A stretch of 64,000 nt of DNA from Geofilum rubicundum JCM 15548 (GTDB taxonomy: Bacteria; Bacteroidota; Bacteroidia; Bacteroidales; Marinilabiliaceae). The notes under the pieces are model-generated. The model was not told where the DNA came from. It did not search any database and worked only from the letters and a program-made list of their open reading frames with translations. Below, piece by piece: positions 28,402 to 38,335 of this stretch. Position 1 is the stretch's first letter. Every line of letters begins with the position of its first letter. The stretch spans positions 62,001-126,000 of the forward strand of contig NZ_BAZW01000008.1 in the NCBI RefSeq assembly GCF_000974365.1, read 5' to 3'. The position numbers were made by a program, and so were the translations under genes.

Positions 28402-29184
28402 ATGGCCTATTTTACACCCGGGGAGTTGGTCGCTAAAGCCACTGATGCCGCTTTATTGCGAAGCCATACTTCTGTTCGAAACACTTTGATATTGGCCTTT
28501 TTGGCCGGCGCTTACATTGCCTTGGGTGGTTTGTTGGCCGTGATGGTGGGCGGCGGTATGCCTGGTGTTGCCGCTGAAAATCCAGGATTGCAAAAATGGG
28601 TGATGGGTGCTGTCTTTCCCCTGGGATTGATTTTATGTGTAATAGGAGGTGCTGATTTGTTTACCGGTAATACGGCTTATTTTGTGCCGCCTTTACTCTC
28701 GCGCAGGATGCCCCTTTCCGCCCTTTTAAAAAACTGGTCCCTGGTTTATGCCGGAAATTTTGTTGGTTCTTTGTTTGTAGCCTATCTGCTTGCTTTTCAG
28801 ACCGGTTTGCTGGCTGCTTCTCCCTGGCTGGAAAGCGTTACCGGTATTGCGGAAGCCAAGACTTCCGCTTCTTTTTTTACCGTCTTTGCCAAAGGCATAG
28901 GTGCCAACTGGTTGGTAGCCCTGGCCGTCTGGCTGGCCTTTGCCGCCCAGGATGTTTCAGGCAAAATTCTGGCCATTTGGTTTCCGGTCATGGCCTTTGT
29001 GGCTATGGGTTTTGAGCACAGTGTGGCCAATATGTTTTTTATCCCTGTCGCCATTTTTTATGGCGCTGACGTCACCTGGGGCTCTTTTTTGTTGGATAAT
29101 CTTCTTCCTGCCACCCTGGGCAATATTGTGGGTGGATCACTGCTGACCGGACTTTTGTACGGACTGGTTTATGGTAAAGGGTAG
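28402..29184 (+). CDS. focA: Formate/nitrite transporter (FocA family)
   Basis: 260 residues, six membrane helices of the pentameric FNT channel fold. Key features are ADLFTGNTAYFVPPLL after the second helix, KNWSLVYAGNFVGSL, and ANWLVALAVWLAF. FEHSVANMFFIPVAIF contains the conserved pore histidine. It follows pflA by 53 bases on the same strand and would move formate across the inner membrane. Gene order pflB-pflA-focA differs from the E. coli focA-pflB arrangement. Confidence 0.93.
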   Translation: MAYFTPGELVAKATDAALLRSHTSVRNTLILAFLAGAYIALGGLLAVMVGGGMPGVAAENPGLQKWVMGAVFPLGLILCVIGGADLFTGNTAYFVPPLLSRRMPLSALLKNWSLVYAGNFVGSLFVAYLLAFQTGLLAASPWLESVTGIAEAKTSASFFTVFAKGIGANWLVALAVWLAFAAQDVSGKILAIWFPVMAFVAMGFEHSVANMFFIPVAIFYGADVTWGSFLLDNLLPATLGNIVGGSLLTGLLYGLVYGKG

Positions 29185-29295
29185 TGCACCCCCTTCTTTT
29201 AGGCATGAATGAATCTTTATTAAATGGATGAAGCAAGGGGTGGTGGATAAAAGTGGTGGAGAATGTTTATTTTTGTCTCCTAAAGATCCTGGCAA

Positions 29296-30027
29296 ATGTC
29301 AAAGCAATTACCTGTCGTCGTCCATGTCGAGTCTATTGGCGAAGTCCTGTTTCGCTCCGATCAGCGCTGTAAGCGACTTTCCATTCGTTTGAAACCACTG
29401 GAAGGGGTGCAGGTTTTGTTTCCTCCGGGGTATTCCATCCAGTCTGCCATTGAATTTGTCCATCAAAAAAAAGAATGGGTGATTCAAACGCGGCGAAAGA
29501 TGGAAGAGCGTGAAAGCGGATTTACCATCTTTGATGAGCATACCCCATTTCGTTCCCGTTCCTTTTGTTTGAAAATTGAAAAATCCGAGCGTTCCGATGT
29601 CCGGTTGTTTTTATACAATGGCGTCTTAAAAGTGCTGTACCCGGCGCATCTTCCGGTTACCAACGGACCCATTCAGGAGGCCATTCGATACGGCATTGAA
29701 GAAGCGCTCCGACGGGAAGCCAAGCGGTTTCTGCCTTTTCGTCTACAGGTTTTGGCCAGGCAGTTTCAGTTTTGTTACCGGGCGGTTTTTATCAAAAATC
29801 TGAAGAGCAGATGGGGAAGTTGTTCCAATGTCAACAACATCAATTTGAATTTGCATTTGATGCGCTTGCCGGATCATTTGATTGATTATGTGTTGATTCA
29901 CGAACTTTGTCATACCATTGAGAAGAACCATGGTGCTGCTTTCTGGAAGTTGGTAGATCGTTGCACAAGTGGCAAAGCCAGAGAGTTGGATGGAGAGATG
30001 AAGCAATACCGAACCAGGATATACTAA
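29296..30027 (+). CDS. YgjP-like (DUF45/SprT-type) zinc metallopeptidase
   Basis: 243 residues. The N-terminal region has a run of beta strands with CKRLSIRLKPLEGVQVLFPPGYS. The C-terminal catalytic part carries RWGSCS, NLNLHLMRLPDHLIDYVLIHELCH, and the zinc motif HELCH plus a downstream histidine in EKNHGAAFW. This is the M48-related DUF45 family, whose E. coli member is YgjP; the substrate is not established. Single gene, ending before a bidirectional terminator. Confidence 0.88.
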   Translation: MSKQLPVVVHVESIGEVLFRSDQRCKRLSIRLKPLEGVQVLFPPGYSIQSAIEFVHQKKEWVIQTRRKMEERESGFTIFDEHTPFRSRSFCLKIEKSERSDVRLFLYNGVLKVLYPAHLPVTNGPIQEAIRYGIEEALRREAKRFLPFRLQVLARQFQFCYRAVFIKNLKSRWGSCSNVNNINLNLHLMRLPDHLIDYVLIHELCHTIEKNHGAAFWKLVDRCTSGKARELDGEMKQYRTRIY

Positions 30028-30084
30028 AGGTTTATAAACATAGAGTCCTTTTTCTATACATTTTCAAGGGATCAAAACATAAAT

Positions 30085-30115
30085 AAAGGGACTGACTTTT
30101 TCAGCCAGTCCCTTT
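30085..30115. terminator. Bidirectional terminator
   Basis: AAAGGGACTG / CAGTCCCTTT stem between the convergent metallopeptidase and outer-membrane protein genes, with an 11-base loop. Confidence 0.75.
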
Positions 30116-30146
30116 GCAATCGGATTTTGGGTTAGGGGGTGTTATC

Positions 30147-31010
30147 TTAAAACTGTATCATCAGATAGAGGTTGCCATACGAGGACGGAAAGGAGGTGTC
30201 CAGATTCCGTGACCGGTCGCCGGGCGCTATTTCAACATCTTCCACCACATACAGGGAGTTGACCATGGTTTCGTATTGGGCGTTGCGCTGGCTGCCCAGA
30301 GACTGGGCATAAATGAGGCCCAGTTCTGCACCAATACACACATTGGGCATGATGTAGTACTCGGCGCCCGTGAAGGCTCCCAACCCCAGACTTACCGTTG
30401 CCCCCGAATTGGTGTTAAGGGGGCGGCGTGCAGGAGAGCCAGCGTAGGCCGCTGTGGTTGGCGAAGGGTTCAGTTCGTTCATGTTATTACCATATTCAAA
30501 GGCTTCTGAATATTTGTTGTAATGGAAGAACAAATCTCCGCCAAAGAATCCGCGCAGACGGTTCCGGCCTCTGAATGCCTGGTAACCTGCCCGCAGTTCG
30601 TAAGTGTTACTTAGTTCGGTACGACGGTCTTCTACCTGATTCTGGCTCAAGGGATCAGTCACTTGTGCGGCATCATCCGCCACATAGAAGTTGTTCACCT
30701 CTTTATTGGAATTGATTCGGAGGGCCAGTCTGGCAGCTGACCGATCGGTCAGGAAATAACGAAAATACAGCGTGTTGTCACCCAGCTTTAAAGTGTTTCC
30801 CTGCGTGCCATTAAAGGCGTTGCCCAAATAGTTCAAAAAGGGCGCCGCATCAAAGCCAATGCCTATGTCTCCAGCTTTCGGAAAGTAATCACTGGCCACC
30901 CGTTTTGTTTCAACAGCCGGCTCTTCCTCAAAAGCGCCTGAATAATCTTCCTGAGCATTGGTCGCTACCGCCATGGTTCCCAGAAAAAGAATGGAATATA
31001 TGAATCTCAT
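30147..31010 (-). CDS. Outer-membrane beta-barrel protein
   Basis: 287 residues. Signal peptide of ~19 residues ending TNAQ. The mature protein starts with an acidic linker, then GDIGIGFDAAPFLNYLGN and alternating amphipathic strands (LYFRYFLTDRSAARLALRIN, YELRAGYQAFRGRNRLRGFFGGDLFFHYN). It ends in LYLMIQF with a C-terminal Phe, as needed for BAM-mediated insertion. The pattern is that of small Bacteroidota OMP_b-brl proteins with 8-12 strands. Function unknown. It is second in a two-gene unit with the lipoprotein gene 24 bases upstream. Confidence 0.8.
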   Translation of the reverse strand: MRFIYSILFLGTMAVATNAQEDYSGAFEEEPAVETKRVASDYFPKAGDIGIGFDAAPFLNYLGNAFNGTQGNTLKLGDNTLYFRYFLTDRSAARLALRINSNKEVNNFYVADDAAQVTDPLSQNQVEDRRTELSNTYELRAGYQAFRGRNRLRGFFGGDLFFHYNKYSEAFEYGNNMNELNPSPTTAAYAGSPARRPLNTNSGATVSLGLGAFTGAEYYIMPNVCIGAELGLIYAQSLGSQRNAQYETMVNSLYVVEDVEIAPGDRSRNLDTSFPSSYGNLYLMIQF

Positions 31011-31034
31011 TTGATTATTTTTAATTTTAGGTTC

Positions 31035-31844
31035 TTATTCGTAGAGTTCTCCTGCACCAAAATTCAAATCCCCCAATACGGGTGATGATTCATTGTAGCT
31101 GGCCACCTGTGATCTGTAGCGGTAAAGTTTACGGTTGTTGTTGTCTACTTCCCATTTCTTGTCATAGGTGAAGATGGCCGTTGTGGTTTGGCTTTTTGGT
31201 AGACTGACCTCAATGATGCCTACTGAGTTACTTGTAACGGTCTGCGACCAGTCGCCATTGTAAAAGGTGATTTCGGCACCTGCCACTTCTTTGAGGCCGT
31301 CTTCCACATTGGTGATGGCCCAGATGGTGAAACGTCTGGCCACAAATTCTGCCAGATTGTCAAAATCCTCGTCTGTATAGGTGATTTCATGGACGCGGTT
31401 TTCTCCTGGCTTTACATTACCGACCGTACTTCCACCAGGGACCTTGAAAATTTTTGAAAGTGTCTCTGAAGTGGAATGGTGGGCCTGCACTTGGGTCTGA
31501 ATAAAATCTGCCGGCGTAATTTTGACGGTTACACCTTCACTGGTGACCGGAACCACTGATTCAATCATTCCGTTTTGCACATAAACGGTGTCTATCCAGC
31601 TTCCGGAAGCTTTCGAATTGAATGCACTGTTCTCTACCGATACAAAGACCTTTGTACCATTGGGCGCCAATTCGAGCCCGAGGCTCGTTTTGTCTAGTTC
31701 GGCATACAGGTAAGTAGTAATTGTGGCTTCCTGTGTCTGGTCCAAAGTCAAGCCGGAGGTTTCAATAGCATCGTCACAGCTCACTGTGAACATGGCCACT
31801 GCCATAAGCAGTACGCCCATCAGATTTGATCTCATCAATTTCAT
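31035..31844 (-). CDS. Lipoprotein of unknown function
   Basis: 269 residues. The signal peptide ends in the lipobox TVSC at about Cys23, followed by the acidic pair DD, which in Bacteroidota favours surface export. The body is beta-rich without a motif I recognise. The segment HEITYTDEDFDNLAEFVARRFTIWAITNVEDGLKEVAGAEITFYNGDW suggests a carboxypeptidase-regulatory or Ig-like fold (SVGIIEVSLP), but I cannot name a family. An alternative start is the Met four residues in. It is co-transcribed with the beta-barrel gene, so the two may form an outer-membrane pair. Confidence 0.7.
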   Translation of the reverse strand: MKLMRSNLMGVLLMAVAMFTVSCDDAIETSGLTLDQTQEATITTYLYAELDKTSLGLELAPNGTKVFVSVENSAFNSKASGSWIDTVYVQNGMIESVVPVTSEGVTVKITPADFIQTQVQAHHSTSETLSKIFKVPGGSTVGNVKPGENRVHEITYTDEDFDNLAEFVARRFTIWAITNVEDGLKEVAGAEITFYNGDWSQTVTSNSVGIIEVSLPKSQTTTAIFTYDKKWEVDNNNRKLYRYRSQVASYNESSPVLGDLNFGAGELYE

Positions 31845-32322
31845 AATCGATAAATGGTTAGAGTTACTTAAAATAATAAAAATTTATTCTCAAACAATTA
31901 AATAAAAGAAAATAAGGTGTTTAGATTATAAATCATTTTGATTTTGGTTGTTTAGGTCTGTAAGTAATTTTTGCATTAAGTTAGTTGAAGTTTCTTTTTG
32001 TGTCTGGTATGTCGCTATGAATAAAATGGTTATTTCTATAATTACATATATAAAACTCTGAAAATCAAATATTAAAACCTAAGACCTTTTTTCTTTCACG
32101 GCAGCAAAGTAAGTAATACATTGAACATAAAACAAATCGCTATTGATAAATAAGTCTAATTATTGGATAAAAGGTTCTGAATGTTTGACGAATGGTTGTT
32201 TTTTGGTGACAAAAAGGATGTTTGGTTTTATGGATACACGTGGAAAGATCGCTTTTAAAGCCATATATTCAGGTGGGTTTTTATTATCAATCGGGTATAT
32301 TGCTTATTTTTGAACCGTATTA
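31845..32322. other. Intergenic region upstream of dgt
   Basis: 478 bases, strongly AT-rich, between divergent genes. The only clear signal is TATTTTTG at 32305-32312, a -7 element for dgt. No convincing -7 element for the divergent lipoprotein gene, no repeat, and no RNA gene is seen. Confidence 0.4.
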
Positions 32323-33696
32323 ATGGAACACAAGCCAATTAAAATGAGCGAAATGAATTGGGAAAGACTATTGTCTGGTTTTCGTACCGGTCAACCCGTC
32401 AGAAAAGGAGAGCATCACGATCGTAGCCAGTTTCAAAGGGACTACGACCGCTTAATATTTTCATCTCCCTTTAGGCGACTGCAGGATAAAACCCAGGTGT
32501 TTCCATTGCCGGGCAGTGTGTTTGTGCACAACCGACTGACGCACAGTCTGGAAGTGGCCAGCGTGGGTCGCTCACTGGGCAACAACATCAGTCAGTTTTT
32601 GTGTGAAACCATTCAAGTCAAAAATCCCCTGGCCGAAGAGCTGGGTGCCGTTACCGCAGCAGCGTGCCTGGCCCACGACATGGGTAATCCGCCCTTTGGT
32701 CACAGCGGAGAAAAGGCCATTTCGCTTTTTTTTAAGACCGGAGAAGGTCAAAAGTACGAGCCCCTGATCAATGATGCAGCGGTGTGGCGTGATCTGATCG
32801 ACTTTGAGGGCAATGCCAACGCTTTGCGTTTACTGACGCACCAGTTTTCCGGTCGCCGTAAAGGCGGTTTTGGTATGACCTATACAACCGTGGCTTCCAT
32901 TGTGAAGTATCCCTATGCATCCGGTACCGAAGGTCTCAAGAAATACGGCTTTTTTCAGTCCGAAAAGGCCACCTATCTTCAGATTGCCGAAGAGCTGGGG
33001 TTGAAGGAGCATCCACAACGGCCCGGTGTGTTTGCCAGGCATCCTCTGGTTTACCTCGTGGAAGCAGCCGATGATATTTGTTATCAGATTATGGACATTG
33101 AAGATGCCCATAAGTTGGGTATACTGTCCACCGATGAAACCAGGGGACTTTTACTGGCTTATTTTGATACGCGGGAAGAAGCTGATCTCATCAAGCGCAT
33201 TGAAATGACTTGTCAGGAGGTGACCGATACCAATGAGCAAATCGCTTTTATCCGGGCGACCGTTATCGGCAAACTGGTGAAAATGTGTAGTGCCATTTTT
33301 ATCGACCATCACGATCAGATTTTGGCAGGAAGTTTTTCAGGATCGTTGATTACACACCTTAGCGGCAGTGCAGCAGATGCCATGCGACAGTGCGAAAAAA
33401 CCGGTTTTAATACCATTTATAAGCACCCTTCGGTGGTGGAGATTGAAATTGCGGGTTTTCGTATTTTGGGCTCGCTTTTAAAAGAATTTACGCATGCGGT
33501 GATGCACCCCGACGATCATTTTTCCGGTTTATTACTGCCTTTTATTCCGCAACAATACCGGGTGGATGTGCAGGCCCCCGTACATCAAAAAATACAGACA
33601 GTGCTTGATTTTGTTTCGGGCATGACCGATGTGTATGCCCTCGACCTGTTTCGAAAGATCAACGGCATTGCCGTCACCGATAAACGATTTAAATAA
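32323..33696 (+). CDS. dgt: Deoxyguanosinetriphosphate triphosphohydrolase (dGTPase)
   Basis: 457 residues. HD-superfamily enzyme that splits dGTP to deoxyguanosine and triphosphate. Features are RDYDRLIFSSPFRRLQDKTQVFP near the N-terminus, HNRLTHSLEVASVGR (first metal histidine), the HD pair in CLAHDMGNPPFGHSGE, and YLVEAADDICYQIMDIEDAH with the later Asp ligand. An alternative start at the Met of MSEMNW is possible. Its stop codon overlaps the RluA start by one base (TAATG), so the two are coupled. Confidence 0.93.
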   Translation: MEHKPIKMSEMNWERLLSGFRTGQPVRKGEHHDRSQFQRDYDRLIFSSPFRRLQDKTQVFPLPGSVFVHNRLTHSLEVASVGRSLGNNISQFLCETIQVKNPLAEELGAVTAAACLAHDMGNPPFGHSGEKAISLFFKTGEGQKYEPLINDAAVWRDLIDFEGNANALRLLTHQFSGRRKGGFGMTYTTVASIVKYPYASGTEGLKKYGFFQSEKATYLQIAEELGLKEHPQRPGVFARHPLVYLVEAADDICYQIMDIEDAHKLGILSTDETRGLLLAYFDTREEADLIKRIEMTCQEVTDTNEQIAFIRATVIGKLVKMCSAIFIDHHDQILAGSFSGSLITHLSGSAADAMRQCEKTGFNTIYKHPSVVEIEIAGFRILGSLLKEFTHAVMHPDDHFSGLLLPFIPQQYRVDVQAPVHQKIQTVLDFVSGMTDVYALDLFRKINGIAVTDKRFK

Positions 33697-34613
33697 TGCC
33701 GGCTGCTTCTGTGGATTATAACCATACGGTAGAAGGCAATCCGACACAATTGCGGCTGGACGATTATCTGCCAGGCGTATTTATCGGATTGGAGACGAAG
33801 TCAGCGGTCAAAAAGGCCATTAAAAAAGGACTGGTGGTTGTTAATTCGCAACCCGCCCGAACCGCGGTTATCCTAAAAAAAGGGGATCAGGTTACCTGGT
33901 CAAAGCCGCTGAAAGATGAACGTCGGGTTTTGCCGCTTCAGCTGGAAGTCGTTTACGAAGATGATTATTTGGCGGTCATTTATAAACCGGCTGGTATCAT
34001 TGTGAGTGGAAACCGGTTCAGGTGCATTGAAAATGCCCTTCCCGGTAATTTGAGGGCCTCCACACAGCCGGATGTCTTGCCGGCTCCATTGGCCATTCAC
34101 CGTCTGGACGGCTTGACGGCCGGATTGTTAATAACGGCCAAGACCTATAGGGCCCACCGGGCACTGGGTGAGCTCATGCAGACAAAAGCCATTCAAAAAG
34201 CATATACAGCACTGGTCATGGGTGAGCCGATGCCTCAGGGAGAATGGCGTACCCCCATAGATGGGAAGGCTGCTTTGACCAGGTATGAAGTGCTCGAATC
34301 CTGGCCGTCTTTGCGGAGTGGTTGCCTGTCTCTGGTGAAGCTTTTCCCGGCCACCGGACGCACCCATCAATTGCGCATACATCTGGCTGAGGCGGGTTTT
34401 CCTATTTTGGGAGATGCGTTGTATGGTAGGGCTGGACAGGTGCTTCAGCACAAGGGTTTGTTTTTATGTGCCACCGGGTTGACATTTGTGCATCCCATCC
34501 ATGGAGAACAACTTGAACTTGAAATTGAAGCCCCGCGCAAATTCAGAACCTTTCCGGAGGCTGAAAAAAGACGTTTTTTAAAGTATCGGGATCAGGAAGG
34601 ATTTATCTGCTAG
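33696..34613 (+). CDS. RluA-family RNA pseudouridine synthase
   Basis: 305 residues. An S4 RNA-binding domain (about residues 17-75, RLDDYLPGVF...KKAIKKGLVVVN) precedes the catalytic domain. The active-site motif is HRLDGLTAGLL, with the catalytic Asp. ATGRTHQLRIHLAEAGFPILGDALYG is the conserved second motif. It converts uridine to pseudouridine in rRNA or tRNA; which site cannot be told. It overlaps dgt by one base. Confidence 0.92.
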   Translation: MPAASVDYNHTVEGNPTQLRLDDYLPGVFIGLETKSAVKKAIKKGLVVVNSQPARTAVILKKGDQVTWSKPLKDERRVLPLQLEVVYEDDYLAVIYKPAGIIVSGNRFRCIENALPGNLRASTQPDVLPAPLAIHRLDGLTAGLLITAKTYRAHRALGELMQTKAIQKAYTALVMGEPMPQGEWRTPIDGKAALTRYEVLESWPSLRSGCLSLVKLFPATGRTHQLRIHLAEAGFPILGDALYGRAGQVLQHKGLFLCATGLTFVHPIHGEQLELEIEAPRKFRTFPEAEKRRFLKYRDQEGFIC

Positions 34614-34681
34614 AGAAAATCATTGCTGCAATAGTTAAAAAATATTATTTTCGGGGATTCTACATTTATACATACTGACTT

Positions 34682-36232
34682 ATGGCAAAAGAGCAGAAAT
34701 CAACCTCGAATGCGCACACAACCGGGAGTAAAGGTTTGTTGAAATGGATCGAACTTCTGGGGAATAAATTGCCCCATCCTTTCTGGATGTTTGTGTGGAT
34801 CACCGTTTTTATTATTGGATTGAGTGCCATTGCTGCCTTTTTGGGGGTGAGTGCCGTGGATCCGGGAACGGGTGTCGAGGTTATGGCCAAAAATTTGATT
34901 TCGGGTGAGGGCTTGCGGCGCTTCCTCGAAGAAATGGTGACCAATTTTGCCCACTTTGCCCCCTTTGGCCTGGTGTTGGTGATGTTGATGGGGGTTTCTG
35001 TTGCCGAGAAAAGTGGTCTGTTGCCCATTGCCTTGCGTACCATGGCTTTTGCGGTTCCGCGCAAGGTGGTTTTGCCGGTTATTTTCATTATAGGGGCCTG
35101 TGGCAATATTGGCTCAGATGCAGGGGTGGTGATTGTCCCACCCATTGCCGCCCTGATTTTTATGCAAATGGGCTTGCATCCCATTGCCGGTCTCATTGCC
35201 GGTTATGCCGGTGCTACCGCGGGATTTACGGCCAATTTCTTTATTGCCGGTACAGATGTATTGTTGGCAGGAATTAGTACCGATGTCGCCTCCCGCCTGG
35301 ATGGCTCCGTTGAAGTGAGTGCCACCGCCAACTGGTATTTTATGATTGCTTCTACCCTCATGCTGGGCATAGGAGGTGCCTTTGTGGCCTCTCGCTTCAC
35401 CATTCCCGGATGTAAAAATCTGGCCATTGGAGAGGAAGGAGTTCAGGCCTTTAAGGATAAACCGCAGTTAAGTCCTCTTGAAAGAAAAGGTATGGTTTAT
35501 GCTGGTTGGGCGGCCCTGGCCATTATCGCTGTTGTTATAGCATTGGTGGCGCCGGCTAACGGACCGCTCCGTAATCAGGAGACCGGCGGCGTGGTGCCTT
35601 CGCCTTTTCTGAGAGGTTTGGTACCCATTTTGTTTTTCTTTTTTGCCATACCCGGATATGTGTATGGAAAGGTCACCGGCTCCATTAAAAAGCCGGATGA
35701 TCTGCTGAAGTTCATGGAATTGGGGATGAAGGATTTATCGGGCTACATTGTATTGATGCTGGTGGTGGCCCAGTTTATAAACTTGTTTAGCTGGAGTCGG
35801 CTCGATACCATCCTCGCCATCAATGGCGCTCAGTTTCTCGAGGCCTCCGGATTAACGGGACCGGTGATGTTTACCTTGTTTATGATGATTGTTGCTTTCC
35901 TGAATATTTTCATCGGCAGCGGATCCGCCAAGTGGGCCATTTTTGCCCCCATTTTTATCCCTATGCTGGCACAGTTGGGCTATAGCCCGGCTTTTATCCA
36001 GCTCATGTATAGGGTGGGCGACTCCATTACCAACTGTGTGAGTCCGCTCTACATTTATTTTCCCCTGCTCATAGGCTGGGTGCGAAAGTACGATAAGGAT
36101 GTGGGAATTGGAACCATCCTCTCTCTTTTGGTACCCTACAGCGTGGTGCTTTTTGTGATGTGGGTGATTATGCTTTTTGTTTGGTACTGGCTGGGATTGC
36201 CGATTGGCGTAGGAGAGGGTATTTATCTATAG
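34682..36232 (+). CDS. AbgT-family transporter
   Basis: 516 residues, about eleven membrane helices. Family marks are the start SKGLLKWIELLGNKLPHPFWMFVWIT, GACGNIGSDAGVVIVPP, and the C-terminal FLNIFIGSGSAKWAIFAPIFIPML...YRVGDSITNCVSPLYIYFPLL. AbgT proteins were first described as p-aminobenzoyl-glutamate importers; several homologues export sulfonamide-like drugs. The substrate here is not determined. No abgAB hydrolase genes are adjacent. It has a 68-base leader after the RluA gene. Confidence 0.93.
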   Translation: MAKEQKSTSNAHTTGSKGLLKWIELLGNKLPHPFWMFVWITVFIIGLSAIAAFLGVSAVDPGTGVEVMAKNLISGEGLRRFLEEMVTNFAHFAPFGLVLVMLMGVSVAEKSGLLPIALRTMAFAVPRKVVLPVIFIIGACGNIGSDAGVVIVPPIAALIFMQMGLHPIAGLIAGYAGATAGFTANFFIAGTDVLLAGISTDVASRLDGSVEVSATANWYFMIASTLMLGIGGAFVASRFTIPGCKNLAIGEEGVQAFKDKPQLSPLERKGMVYAGWAALAIIAVVIALVAPANGPLRNQETGGVVPSPFLRGLVPILFFFFAIPGYVYGKVTGSIKKPDDLLKFMELGMKDLSGYIVLMLVVAQFINLFSWSRLDTILAINGAQFLEASGLTGPVMFTLFMMIVAFLNIFIGSGSAKWAIFAPIFIPMLAQLGYSPAFIQLMYRVGDSITNCVSPLYIYFPLLIGWVRKYDKDVGIGTILSLLVPYSVVLFVMWVIMLFVWYWLGLPIGVGEGIYL

Positions 36233-36354
36233 GCTAATCAATCAGGCGTTTGATTATTTGGATTAGTGTAAACTTTTGAATATTTTCACCGCTGAGGGTC
36301 TTGTAACCCTTGAGCAAGGGACGGGACTTGAATTGTAAACCTCAATAAATTTCT

Positions 36355-37047
36355 ATGCCATACCGACGATTGCCAAATACGGATCAGGCACGACTTAGGG
36401 CACTCAAGGCTGCTATGAATAAAGGCTCTTTGCTGGGCCCGGTAGATTTGGCATTCTCACAAAAAAGTCTTTTGCAATTAAAGTCCTTTTACCCGCATTT
36501 TGAACAAGCGCTGGCTCAATATCAGCATAATCGCGATCGTCAGGCCAAAATTGGAAAACTCTTAATGGATCAATTTCGATCGGCCCGTCTCTATGTGTCT
36601 CATTTTTTACAGGTCATTAACCTGTGTGTTGCGCGTGGTGAGTTAAAGCCTGAGATCCGTGAGTTCTACGGCATCGATGCGGAAGAGCGTTCGGTTCCTG
36701 AGATTGGGACCGAACAACAATTGCTGCATTGGGGCAAAAATGTGATTGACGGGGAAGAGCAACGAATCGCTCAGGGGGCTACACGCATATATAACCCTTC
36801 TCTGGCCATGGTTCGGGTGAAGTATGAAAAATTTGTGGAACTGTATAACACGCATAAGGATTTATTGAACACTTCACATAAGCTGCTCGACAAGGTCGTT
36901 GAATTCAGAACGCAGGCCGATGGCCTCATTACGCACTTGTGGAATGAAATTGAAGCGGCCCATGATCAGCAGGAACCCTCTCTAAAGCGGGAGAAATGCA
37001 GTGATTATGGTGTTGTTTATGTGTATCGCCCAACAGAAAAAGATTAA
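36355..37047 (+). CDS. Hypothetical all-helical protein, Bacteroidota type
   Basis: 230 residues, no signal peptide or membrane segment, predicted mainly alpha-helical. It looks like a four-helix arrangement, with helices around residues 40-65 (LKSFYPHFEQALAQYQHNRDR), 70-95, 110-140 and 150-205. The C-terminus ends in DYGVVYVYRPTEKD. I do not recognise a family. Its stop overlaps by 4 bases the end of the convergent CPBP gene. No motif suggests enzymatic activity. Confidence 0.65.
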   Translation: MPYRRLPNTDQARLRALKAAMNKGSLLGPVDLAFSQKSLLQLKSFYPHFEQALAQYQHNRDRQAKIGKLLMDQFRSARLYVSHFLQVINLCVARGELKPEIREFYGIDAEERSVPEIGTEQQLLHWGKNVIDGEEQRIAQGATRIYNPSLAMVRVKYEKFVELYNTHKDLLNTSHKLLDKVVEFRTQADGLITHLWNEIEAAHDQQEPSLKREKCSDYGVVYVYRPTEKD

Positions 37048-37954
37048 GGTCCGGTGGGATGCTTGTCCGACCATCTCCAAAACAGAAAAAGGAAGCCCCC
37101 CGCCACAATGAGGCTTAATATGGCCACCGCCAGTGCCGGTGTGGCCATATTGGCATCAAACGGGTCCACCTCTGGTTGGGTATGCCGGTAGTAATGAAAG
37201 ACAACCAGAGAAGATAGATTGTTGAAAAAATGGGCGGCAATGGGGTACCAGATGCTGCACCGTAGACCAGCAAATAGCCCAACACGCCACCTAATATGAA
37301 GCGGGGGGCAAAGGTCAGAAACTGCATGTGCATGGCGCTGAACAGAAAGGCTGTTATCCATATGGCGGCATGGTGATTTTTTACCATCTTCTGAATCAGT
37401 GGCTGTAATCCGCCACGAAAAAGCATTTCTTCTCCCAGAGCCGGTAAAATAGCAATCATAAACACATTGAAAAGAATGACCGACAGGTTTTGGGTATCCA
37501 AAAACCGGAATATGATCTCGTTGGCACTTTGCTCAGTTTGGTGCATCCAGCGATACAGCGCCTCCAAATAATCCGGAAGGGTTATTTGGGCGTTCACCAT
37601 GCCAATGTAGCTAACGAAGGGCTGGATGGCCAGTATGGTCGCCATGGACAGAATAATCCACGTGGTTTTTGAGTCGTTAAAGCCGAGCCATTGGGCTGGT
37701 TTTTCAGAAAAAAACCAGGCGGCCAAAACGGAGGGTACTATAAAAATAGCGAAACTCTGCAACACCTGCAGGTATTTCATAAAAGCGATGGACCCGGTTC
37801 CCTGCAACAATCCGGCAACTTCTTCCAAGCCTGTAAATGGAAGCGCCGCCACCACACCTATGGCGGTAATGACAACAGCAGATACGATCACCATACAGAG
37901 AACAAAAATGAGCTGTATGAAGGGGGGTAATTGTGTTAGCGATCCTTTTCTCAT
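37044..37954 (-). CDS. CPBP-family intramembrane protease (one-base frameshift)
   Basis: About 303 residues when repaired. The upstream half (37115-37954) has membrane helices and the CPBP active-site motif EEMLFRGGLQPL, then SAMHMQFLTFAPRFILGGVLGYLLVYG. The C-terminal half (from about 37256 down to 37044) in the next frame gives SIWYPIAAHFFNN, the conserved third motif. The coding strand at 37254-37257 reads GGTGCAGCATC, and one extra C restores YGASIWYPIAAH. All three catalytic motifs are then present. CPBP proteins include CAAX-type proteases and bacteriocin-immunity factors; the substrate is unknown. Confidence 0.82.
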
Positions 37955-38335
37955 TGATAACTAATATTTTGGATTGGTTTTTTGTTGGTGACGGTTCAGG
38001 TGATAAAAGTACTGTTTTATTAGCTATTCCAAAAATGACTCAGGTCAGCTAAATGGCCTGCCGGGTCTTTTGAGGCAGATCTGTTATGGCCCATATGTGG
38101 GTACCCACCTTCTCTGATTTTTTTTTGTTTTATGCATTCGACTTTTGGTCAGGTTTTATCAGTTATCCGTCAAAGAGCCGAAACCACGCCATGGATAAAG
38201 GCGTATCGGGTAGTGAGAACAAAGGTTTCCCGGCTGATGTCGCCCTCTGTACCAGAGTATCGCCAAAGGCTGGTTTCTCTGTGAAAGCGGAAAGGGAAAC
38301 TGAATAATCCATCCATTTTTAAAAGTTTTGCATAG
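37955..38335. other. Intergenic region between divergent genes
   Basis: 381 bases. The open frame at 38086-38307 has no signal, domain or promoter and is judged spurious. A 12-base palindrome GTGGGTACCCAC lies at 38097-38108. Nothing else is recognisable. Confidence 0.3.

Noticed and set aside
38086-38307. 73-codon open frame between the CPBP and OmpL47 genes
   Set aside because: No signal peptide, domain or plausible promoter; composition unlike the neighbouring genes.
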